Shown here one piece after another: positions 57,604-64,000 of a stretch of 64,000 nt of DNA. Position 1 is the first letter of the stretch. Each line of letters begins with the position of its first letter. The notes beneath the pieces were generated by a model. It saw nothing but the letters and a program-made list of their open reading frames with translations. It did no database searches and was not told the DNA's origin. The DNA is taken from contig JALHRQ010000001.1 in assembly GCA_022841375.1 (NCBI GenBank), forward strand, positions 362,892 through 426,891, read 5' to 3'. Both the position numbers and the translations under genes were made by a program. The DNA comes from Burkholderiales bacterium. Lineage in GTDB: Bacteria > Pseudomonadota > Gammaproteobacteria > Burkholderiales > SG8-41.

Positions 57604-58647
57604 TCACCGGGATTGCAACTCAGCCAGCCGCTGTTTGCGCTCGGCAGCGGGCAAGGCGGCGAGTTCGCGCACGGCTTCGTAAAACCTTCCAAGATCGTTG
57701 CCCTGCTGCTTCAGCAGCGCCTCAAAAGCCGGCAACTGCTGGGTATAAATGGCCACCGACGCGAGATGGGCGTTGCCCAGCGGTTGCGCAAACCAGCGGT
57801 CGTAGCCGGCAAAACCGCCCCAGTCCTGGCGTTGCGCGGTGTAGGTGTTTTTCAATGTCGCGAACAGTTCGGCTTTGCGCCGCCGCTTTTGTTCGGCAGA
57901 GGCATTGCTGGCGTACAACTTTGAAAGTTCGCTGCGGGTGCTGGTGACCAGAGCGCGGAAATGCGTGCGAAAGCGCTGTATCTGCGCATAGCGCGTGCGG
58001 TCGGTGTCGCTGCCGTATGTCGCCAGCCAACGCGTCATGCCCGCTTGCTCTACCGCAGTGGCAAAGGATTCGTTGAACTCGGTGTCGTCCTTGACGTAAA
58101 CAACCTGGTGCGCAAGCTCGTGAAACAGCAGTCGCGCCAGTTCCGGTTCGGGATAATGGATAAAGGTGTTGAGTACCGGGTCGGCAAACCAGCCGATGGT
58201 GGAATATGCCGGCACGCCGCCGACATGCACATCGTAACCTTCGCCGGCAAGTGTTGCGGCATGGGCGCGCGCCTCGGCTTCACTGAAATAACCGCGATAA
58301 CCGACACAGCCGGCGAACGGGAAACACCACTTTTTCGGGTCAGTAGAGAACTCTTCGGCCGCGAATACATTCCACACCACAAACGGCCGTGCCAGATCGG
58401 CATAGGAACGATAGCTGCGGTTGTCCGGCAAACCAAGTTCGCGGCTGGCGTAATCGCGGATGCGCAGCGCGCGTTCCAGTTGCGCCTTGGTTTTCGGATC
58501 AAGTGCCGGATCAGCAAGCAGCCGTTCGATCGGCACCTCGCGCTGCCAGATCTCGAGCTGGCCACCGACTGACTTCCAGTAATACCCGAGATTGCCGCAA
58601 CCGGCGAGCGCCAGCACGACTGCCAGCAGCATTACGCGACGCATCAT
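57604..58647 (-). CDS. Lipoprotein zinc aminopeptidase, PF10023-like
   Basis: The 347-residue protein starts MMRRVMLLAVVLALAGCGN, a lipoprotein signal with lipobox LAGC. The catalytic segment is LLFHELAHQVVYVKDDTEFNESFATAVEQ: HExxH with a downstream E (N-E-S-F-A) as third zinc ligand. This pattern and the surrounding YSTIGWFADPVLNTF and WNVFAAEEFS match the predicted aminopeptidase family PF10023 in proteobacteria. It is expected to be membrane-anchored, facing the periplasm. It overlaps the upstream hydrolase gene by 4 bp. Confidence 0.9.
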   Translation of the reverse strand: MMRRVMLLAVVLALAGCGNLGYYWKSVGGQLEIWQREVPIERLLADPALDPKTKAQLERALRIRDYASRELGLPDNRSYRSYADLARPFVVWNVFAAEEFSTDPKKWCFPFAGCVGYRGYFSEAEARAHAATLAGEGYDVHVGGVPAYSTIGWFADPVLNTFIHYPEPELARLLFHELAHQVVYVKDDTEFNESFATAVEQAGMTRWLATYGSDTDRTRYAQIQRFRTHFRALVTSTRSELSKLYASNASAEQKRRRKAELFATLKNTYTAQRQDWGGFAGYDRWFAQPLGNAHLASVAIYTQQLPAFEALLKQQGNDLGRFYEAVRELAALPAAERKQRLAELQSR

Positions 58648-59288
58648 GATACGACGGCATCAAAACGCCCGTGGCGCAGAAACGCGCAGCATTGCCGGGC
58701 CACTTCAGAGGAAATCAGCATCTCGGTATGACTGACAGGGACGGTGATCCGTTCCATCACGCCGGGAATCATGGTTTCCTCGACCGCCACAACGCCGTCA
58801 TGAGGTTGCGGCAAATCAGCGCCGATCAGCGCACCAAGGCCGAGGCCGCGCGTGCCGGCAATCACGCCAACCGCCTTAGCGCGCACGCCGGGCCGCGGCT
58901 CGATGAGCCATTGCCGGATGCTGTTGCCCAGCAGCAGCTCCCCGCCGGGAAACTGCGCGACCCTTTGCGCCGCGGCGCTGCCGGTGTACGGCGTGCCGAG
59001 CAGCACCAGCCGCTCGCATTGAATCGCCGGCGCGAGATCCAGCATTTTAAGCGCCACCAGTCCGCCCATGCTGTGCGCGACGATGTGCAGCCGCGGCACG
59101 GCAAGACTTTTGCAGTATTCGGCGAATCGTTGGGCATTTTCCGCCAGCGTCAGGCGCATCGACGGGTACGACCAGGTCTGCGCCGCAAAACCGTTTTTGT
59201 TCAGTTGATGCGCGAGGTATTCCATCACCAGGCCGTGCACCCACAGACCATGCACGACGATTACCGGCAGCGTCTGCGGGTTATTCAT
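58644..59288 (-). CDS. Alpha/beta-fold hydrolase (esterase/lipase-like)
   Basis: The 214-residue protein has PVIVVHGLWVHGLVMEYLAHQL (oxyanion hole HGL), the nucleophile elbow VAHSMGGLVAL, and a C-terminal His in TVPVSHTEMLISSEVA. It is short and has no lid insertion, resembling small lipases that act on acyl esters. It has no signal peptide and is translationally coupled with the downstream lipoprotein peptidase (4-bp overlap). Substrate unknown. Confidence 0.9.
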   Translation of the reverse strand: MNNPQTLPVIVVHGLWVHGLVMEYLAHQLNKNGFAAQTWSYPSMRLTLAENAQRFAEYCKSLAVPRLHIVAHSMGGLVALKMLDLAPAIQCERLVLLGTPYTGSAAAQRVAQFPGGELLLGNSIRQWLIEPRPGVRAKAVGVIAGTRGLGLGALIGADLPQPHDGVVAVEETMIPGVMERITVPVSHTEMLISSEVARQCCAFLRHGRFDAVVS

Positions 59289-59318
59289 AAGTAATTGTTT
59301 TTATTTATTTTTTAATTA

Positions 59319-59960
59319 TTAAATACGACGATCACCAAAAATTGTGACGCCGTCGGGGCCGAGATGTTCGGCATCACCCCATAGTCCGGCACTCCAGCGT
59401 TCTCCGTCGAATGCAAACCAGTTGAGACTGGCATTGACCAGCGGCACCGGACGCTGTGCAACCAGCGTCAGTCCGCTGGCGGCGCGGTACGCTGAATCGA
59501 GAACCAGGCCGTGGGTGACGATGGCGATGGTTTCATCGGCATGACGTTGTGCGATGTCTTCCAATGTGCTGCGGCAGCGAGCAAAAAAAGCTGCGGGACT
59601 TTCACCGCCGGGAACCGCGTACTGCGGATCGCGCGACATGAAGCGCTCATAGGCCTCCGGCTCGCAGGCCTGCATTTCCTGTTGCGTCATGCCTTCGAAG
59701 ACACCGAAATGCCGCTCGCGCAGGCGCTCATCCTGGCGGATGTCGTGACCGGTCACTGCCGCTATCTGTTCGGCAGTGCGTGCGGCGCGCGGCAAGTCGC
59801 TCGAATACAGCGCGGTGAACGCCTGGGTTTTCAGGCGCAGGCCGAGTTGCCGCGCCTGCCACAACCCGCGCTCGGTCAGCGGGCTGTCGAGCTGGCCCTG
59901 CATGCGGCGCTCAGTGTTCCACAGCGTTTCGCCGTGGCGGATCAGGATGAGTTGGGTCAT
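59319..59960 (-). CDS. Histidine phosphatase (phosphoglycerate mutase-like) family protein
   Basis: The 213-residue protein has LILIRHGETLWNTERRMQG (RHG catalytic His), LYSSDLPRAARTAEQIA, ERHFGVFEGMT (Glu acid/base) and IAIVTHGLVLDSAYR (second His). These are complete signatures of the histidine phosphatase superfamily. It may be a cobalamin-type CobC or GpmB-like phosphatase; nothing nearby decides. It lies 31 bp upstream of the hydrolase gene. Confidence 0.92.
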   Translation of the reverse strand: MTQLILIRHGETLWNTERRMQGQLDSPLTERGLWQARQLGLRLKTQAFTALYSSDLPRAARTAEQIAAVTGHDIRQDERLRERHFGVFEGMTQQEMQACEPEAYERFMSRDPQYAVPGGESPAAFFARCRSTLEDIAQRHADETIAIVTHGLVLDSAYRAASGLTLVAQRPVPLVNASLNWFAFDGERWSAGLWGDAEHLGPDGVTIFGDRRI

Positions 59961-59970
59961 TTTGGAAACT

Positions 59971-60116
59971 GTCAGGAGTGAGGGGTTAGGGGTGAGAAGT
60001 TAAAAAACAAAGGCTGGGGTGCACGGCTTTCATCGCATCATTGATCAAGCGGCGCATTTTTTGACACGCATCACTCCTCACCCCTCACTCTTCACCCTTC
60101 ACTCCAGACTCCTGAC
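59971..60116. repeat. Inverted pyrimidine/purine tract bounded by GTCAGGAGT...ACTCCTGAC
   Basis: GTCAGGAGTGAGGGGTTAGGGGTGAGAAG on the left is answered by ACTCCTCACCCCTCACTCTTCACCCTTCACTCCAGACTCCTGAC on the right, 9 bp perfect at the ends. Within the right part ACTCCTCACCCCTCAC is itself repeated. The element lies between divergent genes (phosphatase and TauE-like). It differs from the other two repeat families. Confidence 0.65.
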
Positions 60117-60157
60117 ACCTCTCTATCCACCCGATTCTACCGGTTATACTCGACGCG

Positions 60158-60907
60158 ATGCTTATTGCCGACCTGCTCCAACCTGAAATTCTGATCCTCG
60201 CACCGCTGATCGTGTTCGGGGCCTACATCGTGTTCGGCATCACCGGCTTCGGTTCAACGCTGATCGCCATACCGCTGCTGGCACACCTGTTTCCACTCAA
60301 GTTTGCGGTGCCGTTTTTTGTGATCCTTGACTGCGTCGGCGCATTCAACATGGGACTGCGGCTGCGCGCCGATGTGATGCGCAGCGAACTGATGCTGCTG
60401 ATTCCGTTCATGGGGCTGGGCATCATCGCCGGGGTCTGGCTGCTGCTGCAGTTGCATCCCGAATTGCTGCTCGGCGGCCTCGGCGTGTTCGTGCTGGTGT
60501 TCGGGGTGTCTTACGTAATTCGCAGCGGCAAGGGAATTCCGCTGCCGCGATGGGCGGCGGCGCCGATCGGCATTTTCGGGGGCGCTACTTCGGCGGTGTT
60601 CGGTATTGGCGGCCCGATACACGTGTTCTACCTCGCCGGTCGAGGCGCCGGCCCCACAGAGATCCGCGCGACCATGCCGGTGATATTCATGTTCACCACG
60701 CTGGCGCGCATTGCACTATTCATTGTGGCCGGACTGTATTCCCCGGCAGCACTGGTCGTCGCCGCGGCCTTGCTGCCGGTGATGGCGCTGGGCATCTGGA
60801 CCGGTCACCACCTGCATCTCAACCTGTCGCGGGAAACGGTGATCCGGGTGATGGGCGGGCTGCTGGTGGTCAGCGGTATTTCGCTGATCGTGCGCGCGCT
60901 GGGCTAG
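60158..60907 (+). CDS. TauE/SafE-family sulfite/organic-anion exporter
   Basis: The 249-residue protein is strongly hydrophobic with about eight membrane segments in two halves. The two family glycine-rich repeats are GAYIVFGITGFGSTLIAIPLL (about 21-41) and GIFGGATSAVFGIGGPIHVFYLA (about 138-160). It is an inner-membrane permease of the TauE/SafE/TSUP family, which export sulfite, sulfoacetate or other anions. No sulfur gene lies nearby, so the substrate is open. Confidence 0.92.
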   Translation: MLIADLLQPEILILAPLIVFGAYIVFGITGFGSTLIAIPLLAHLFPLKFAVPFFVILDCVGAFNMGLRLRADVMRSELMLLIPFMGLGIIAGVWLLLQLHPELLLGGLGVFVLVFGVSYVIRSGKGIPLPRWAAAPIGIFGGATSAVFGIGGPIHVFYLAGRGAGPTEIRATMPVIFMFTTLARIALFIVAGLYSPAALVVAAALLPVMALGIWTGHHLHLNLSRETVIRVMGGLLVVSGISLIVRALG

Positions 60908-60916
60908 CGCTGCCGC

Positions 60917-61351
60917 TTATTTCATTTCGCGCAGAATCTGTTCCCGTCGCCAGGATTCCGCGGTGAACTCCTCCAGGTCGGGATCCAGCGCATGGCGGGC
61001 AGAGACCATGCCCACCGGTTTGCCCTCCTCGGTCACCGGCATGTGGCGAAAGCCGTTCTTGTGCATCAGCATCAACGCGTAACCGAATGACTTGCCGGGG
61101 TCGATAGTCACCGGCGAAGGCGTCATTACATCCGCCAGCAGGGTGCTTTTAACGTCGCGGCCTTGGGCGACGACCCGGAACACCACATCGCGCTCGGTAA
61201 AAATGCCCACGAGTTTTTCATCGCGGGTCACCATGACGGCTCCGACCTTGCGGCACGCCATCAGCAGCGCGGCTGCGCTGACTGTCGTTTCCGGCGGCGC
61301 CGTGAGCAGTTTTTCCAGCTCCATCAGGCTGCCGACCTTCTCGCTGAACAT
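60917..61351 (-). CDS. CBS-domain pair protein
   Basis: The 144-residue protein from ATG 61351 (GGAGG upstream; the track ORF begins 42 codons earlier) consists of two CBS domains: LLTAPPETTVSAAALLMACRKVGAVMVTRDEKLVGIFTERDVVFRV and VMTPSPVTIDPGKSFGYALMLMHKNGFRHMPVTEEGKPVGMVSARHAL. Such stand-alone pairs bind adenine nucleotides and act as energy or redox sensors. An FNR/CRP-like palindrome lies about 112-127 bp upstream. Confidence 0.9.
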   Translation of the reverse strand: MFSEKVGSLMELEKLLTAPPETTVSAAALLMACRKVGAVMVTRDEKLVGIFTERDVVFRVVAQGRDVKSTLLADVMTPSPVTIDPGKSFGYALMLMHKNGFRHMPVTEEGKPVGMVSARHALDPDLEEFTAESWRREQILREMK

Positions 61352-61462
61352 AAAACTGCCTCCACGCATGTCATGACCATGGATGCGGATACACCGCGGC
61401 AAACTTGCTGCGCGCGTAGCCCCCTCCTCGCACAGCATGCTATGGGCCCACCGGGTAAATGA

Positions 61463-61478
61463 TTTGACCCATGTCAAA
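61463..61478. promoter_or_regulatory. FNR/CRP-like palindrome
   Basis: TTTGAC-CCAT-GTCAAA is a perfect 6-bp inversion with 4-bp spacing, the layout of FNR/DNR boxes (TTGAT-N4-ATCAA), with C/G at the inner positions. It lies upstream of the CBS gene and just beyond the aminotransferase stop. Confidence 0.4.
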
Positions 61479-61536
61479 GACTGATGAAAATCCGCGATCT
61501 GTCGGACGGCACAGTCCTGTTGGCGGATTATTCCTG

Positions 61537-62751
61537 TCAGGCCCTCTTGCCGAGAAACCGGGCGATCCGCGCCACACCCTCGCGCAATACTTCCACCGGA
61601 CGGGTATAGGCGAACCGCAAGTGCTCGCGCGCCGCATGTGCGCCGAAATCGATCCCCGGCGTAATGGCCACCCCGGCCTGCTCCAGCAGATCTCGTGCAA
61701 AGACAAAACTGTCCGGCGCCAGACCTGCGCAGTTGGCATAAATATAGAACGCACCCTGGGGATTTTGCGGCACGCCGAAGCCGAGACCACGCAGCGCAGG
61801 CAGCAGAAAATCCCGGCGTGCGCGGAATTCGTCGCGCCGCGCATCCAGCAGCGCCAGCGTTGCCGGTTCAAACGCAGCCAGCGCCGCATATTGCGCGGGC
61901 GTTGATGCCGCAAGAAAAACGTTCTGTGCGATGCGATCGATGGCGTCGACATAACGCTCGGGCACAACCAGCCAGCCCAGGCGCCAGCCGGTCATGTTGA
62001 AATATTTGGAAAAACTGTTGATGACAAACACGTCATCCCGCAACCCCAGCGCAGTCTGCGCTGCACCTTCGTAGACCAGACCGTGATAGATCTCATCGAC
62101 GATCAACGCGCCGCCGCGAGCGGCGGCGAATTGCGCCATCGTGCGCAATTCGTCCGGATCGATCAGCGTGCCGGTCGGATTGGAAGGCGTTGCCACCAGC
62201 GCGGCTTTGGCGCGGCCGCCCCAGTATTGCTGCAGGTGCTCGCTGCGCAACTGGTAATTGCTGTCGGGCCCGACCGCGATGCCCACCGGCACACCATCCA
62301 TCAGCCGCACAAAATGGCGGTTCGCCGGATAACCGGGATCGGCCAACAATACTTCATCGCCGGGATTGACCAGCGCCGCCACGGCCAGCAGCAGTGCGCC
62401 GGAGGCGCCGGGCGTGATGATGATCCGTTCGGCGGCGACATCGACGCCGTATCTTGTGCGATAAAACGCCGCAATGGCCTGCCGCAGTGCCGGCAGACCC
62501 AGCGCCGGGGTGTAAAACGTTGCGCCCTGTTCAATGGCACGGGCGCCGGCCACGCGGATCGGCTCCGGTGTTGCGAAGTCCGGCTCGCCGATTTCCATGT
62601 GAATGATGCTGCGCCCGGCGGCCTCCAGTTCACGGGCGCGCGCGAGCAGCGCCATCACGTGAAAAGGTTCGATGTGTCCGACACGCTGCGCCAGCGGCCA
62701 GCCCTTGCGGCCGGTGATTGTTTTATCCGGATCCGGATGCTGGTCAGTCAC
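61537..62751 (-). CDS. PLP-dependent class I/II aminotransferase
   Basis: The protein has HMEIGEPDFATPEP, PGASGALLLAVAALVNPGDEVLLADPGYP, TPSNPTG (Asn of the fold), DEIYHGLVYEG and the PLP lysine in INSFSKYFNMTGWRLGW. The track start at 62823 lies inside the terminator of the upstream gene; I use GTG 62751 (VTDQHPDPDKTI...), giving 404 residues and the normal lead-in SRVGHIEPFHVMALLARARELEA-like segment. The ribosome-binding site at this GTG is weak, so the start is uncertain. Amino-acid substrate cannot be fixed. Confidence 0.9.
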   Translation of the reverse strand: MTDQHPDPDKTITGRKGWPLAQRVGHIEPFHVMALLARARELEAAGRSIIHMEIGEPDFATPEPIRVAGARAIEQGATFYTPALGLPALRQAIAAFYRTRYGVDVAAERIIITPGASGALLLAVAALVNPGDEVLLADPGYPANRHFVRLMDGVPVGIAVGPDSNYQLRSEHLQQYWGGRAKAALVATPSNPTGTLIDPDELRTMAQFAAARGGALIVDEIYHGLVYEGAAQTALGLRDDVFVINSFSKYFNMTGWRLGWLVVPERYVDAIDRIAQNVFLAASTPAQYAALAAFEPATLALLDARRDEFRARRDFLLPALRGLGFGVPQNPQGAFYIYANCAGLAPDSFVFARDLLEQAGVAITPGIDFGAHAAREHLRFAYTRPVEVLREGVARIARFLGKRA

Positions 62752-62787
62752 GAGGGGAGTCGCTTGAACATGAGTTTCGACACTAGC

Positions 62788-62817
62788 AAAAAAACACGGG
62801 GCCCGGAGGCCCCGTGT
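62788..62817 (-). terminator. Rho-independent terminator of the dienelactone hydrolase gene
   Basis: Minus strand: ACACGGGGCC-N4-GGCCCCGTGT (10-bp stem) followed by TTTTTTTGC. It lies 21 bp beyond the stop codon. Confidence 0.9.
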
Positions 62818-62838
62818 GCTCAATGGCTGCGGATAGGG

Positions 62839-63714
62839 TTAGACGCCGTTTTTCCTGAACCATTCGGTGGCGCGTTTCCAGCCGTCCTCGGCCTGCTCCT
62901 TGCGGAAGCTCGGCCGGTAGTCGGCGTGGAAAGCATGCGGCGTATCCGGATAAAGATGGATCGTCGACGGCTTGCCCTTCTCTTTCAGCGCGGCGATCAT
63001 CTTGTCGACGGTATCGTTGGGAATGCCGGCATCGGCGCCGCCATAAAGGCCCAGCACCGGCGCGTTGATCTGATCCACCAGTTCAATCGGATGTTTCGGC
63101 GTCATTTCGCTGCCCTGACCGACCAGGCGGCCATACCAGGCCACGCCGGCTTTGACGTTTTTGTTGTGCGCGGTATACAGCCAGGTGATGCGGCCACCCC
63201 AGCAAAAACCGGTGATGCCCAGACGCTTGCCGTCGGCGCCGTTTTTGCCGGCCCAGGCCACTGCCGAGTCGAGGTCGCTCATCACCTGCGCGTCCGGCAC
63301 GAAATTGACGACTTTGGCAAAAATTTCCTTGTTATCGGTCAGCTTCGACACGTCGCCCTGGCGGAAAAACATTTCCGGTGCAATCGCCAGATAACCGAGC
63401 TTGGCAAAGCGGCGGCAGACATCCTTGATGTGTTCGTGCACGCCGAATATTTCCTGCACCACGAGGATGGTTGCCAGATTTTTGCCGTTGGCGGGCATCG
63501 CGCGGTAAGCCGGGATATCGCCATTGGCGGTCGGGATCTTTACTTCACCCGCAGTCAGGCCGGCAGTGTCGGTGGTGATCATCGTTTGCGCGCTAACCGG
63601 TTGCACCGCCAGCGCAAAACCCGCGGCCAGCGAGCCGGCGACGAATTCGCGGCGCGATACGGTGGTGCGGTTGGAAACCAGGGCCAGCATGTCTTCACGC
63701 AGCATGTCGTTCAT
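62839..63714 (-). CDS. Tat-exported dienelactone hydrolase family protein
   Basis: The 291-residue protein from ATG 63714 (GGAGG upstream; the track start is 24 codons earlier) has a twin-arginine signal: [23 protein letters not shown]. The hydrolase part shows [32 protein letters not shown], the Cys nucleophile in [14 protein letters not shown] and the late His in [14 protein letters not shown]. This is the Cys-His-Asp set of dienelactone hydrolase, which opens dienelactones from halo-aromatic breakdown; in the exported branch the natural substrate is not settled. A strong terminator follows. Confidence 0.93.
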   Translation of the reverse strand: MNDMLREDMLALVSNRTTVSRREFVAGSLAAGFALAVQPVSAQTMITTDTAGLTAGEVKIPTANGDIPAYRAMPANGKNLATILVVQEIFGVHEHIKDVCRRFAKLGYLAIAPEMFFRQGDVSKLTDNKEIFAKVVNFVPDAQVMSDLDSAVAWAGKNGADGKRLGITGFCWGGRITWLYTAHNKNVKAGVAWYGRLVGQGSEMTPKHPIELVDQINAPVLGLYGGADAGIPNDTVDKMIAALKEKGKPSTIHLYPDTPHAFHADYRPSFRKEQAEDGWKRATEWFRKNGV

Positions 63715-63839
63715 CGTTGCCTCCGGAAAAGTAGGGAAATAATGAGCGGCAAAGCCTAGGGTAAAGCCTGCAAATTGACAAGGCACAGCCGGGGCCCGGC
63801 GTTATTCCACCCCGCTGCTGTCCAGGACGACGCGGTGAA

Positions 63840-64000
63840 TCAGCTTTTGCCGGCCTTGGGCTGGTAGTCGTCGGGGGCGCCGGGCGGAATCGGCGGATTG
63901 CGTTTCAGCCCTTCCTGGAATTCATGCATCATCAAACGCAGCGGCGTACGCGCCCACCCCGACGTGGTATTGACGTCGGTTTCTTCTTTGGGATCCTGGA
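63840..64000 (-). CDS. Partial gene at window edge, C-terminal 53 codons
   Basis: From the right edge a minus-strand frame reads QDPKEETDVNTTSGWARTPLRLMMHEFQEGLKRNPPIPPGAPDDYQPKAGKS and stops at TGA 63840-63842. The frame has strong GC3 bias and is open to the edge, so it looks like a real gene. The proline-rich end (RNPPIPPGAPDDYQP) is a flexible tail. No family is recognised. It lies 125 bp upstream of the start of the dienelactone hydrolase. Confidence 0.6.
   Translation of the reverse strand, partial: QDPKEETDVNTTSGWARTPLRLMMHEFQEGLKRNPPIPPGAPDDYQPKAGKS

Noticed and set aside
62752-62823. N-terminal extension of the aminotransferase to 62823
   Set aside because: The added codons lie in the upstream gene's terminator hairpin and do not match the family.
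62083-63759. 558-aa plus-strand ORF
   Set aside because: It crosses two minus-strand genes with clear catalytic motifs and a terminator between them, so it cannot be a real gene.

Overview
The window looks like chromosomal DNA of a betaproteobacterium, probably of the order Burkholderiales. The reasons are high G+C with strong GC3, nine intact solute receptors of the Bug (TctC-like) family plus one fragment, CaiB-type CoA transferases, amidases and an IclR regulator, all typical of soil or freshwater Burkholderiales that degrade organic acids. No tRNA, rRNA, CRISPR array, transposase or prophage gene was recognised.

Layout. 0-2.6 kb: an alpha/beta hydrolase with a Bug receptor and a Rossmann-gene remnant. 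2.7-17.2 kb: a defence island on the minus strand, more A+T-rich than its surroundings in its distal half. It reads hsdM-hsdS-hsdR (type I restriction-modification), a GmrSD-type DUF262/DUF1524 nuclease, a broken small ORF, a 1542-residue sacsin/HSP90-like ATPase with a C-terminal NOV (DUF3883) domain, and a NERD-nuclease/UvrD-like helicase. 17.2-19.7 kb: a wHTH-MNT/HEPN toxin-antitoxin pair between a truncated and a complete copy of a zinc-independent MDR oxidoreductase. 20.1-23.4 kb: gdhA lying between a truncated and a full Bug gene. 23.5-31 kb: a lipoprotein, three amidase-signature enzymes, an AtzG-like small subunit (free in one place, fused in another), a cupin and two Bug receptors.

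32.1-45.3 kb is a nine-gene catabolic run on the minus strand, opposite an IclR regulator and with a 28-bp palindrome in the divergent promoter region: enoyl-CoA hydratase, two CoA transferases, two Bug receptors, an ADP-forming acyl-CoA ligase, a carboxyltransferase, another Bug receptor and a UGSC-family protein. The last is split in the ORF track by an in-frame TGA that I read as selenocysteine. 45.3-46.3 kb holds a Phd-like antitoxin with a zeta-like kinase. 46.4-52.7 kb holds further catabolic enzymes (LigI-like hydrolase, 3-hydroxyisobutyrate dehydrogenase family, SDR, Old Yellow Enzyme) with two Bug receptors. 52.9-64 kb is mostly housekeeping: HrpA helicase carrying an in-frame dispersed repeat, PEBP, a PF10023-like aminopeptidase, hydrolase, histidine phosphatase, TauE/SafE exporter, CBS protein, aminotransferase and a Tat-exported dienelactone hydrolase.

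The strongest candidates for new biology are the two-gene sacsin-NOV/NERD-helicase module and its degenerate upstream partner, the selenocysteine UGSC protein, the in-frame repeat in hrpA, and the repeated pattern of paralogous gene fragments flanking inserted genes. All functional calls rest on reading motifs by eye; no database search was run.
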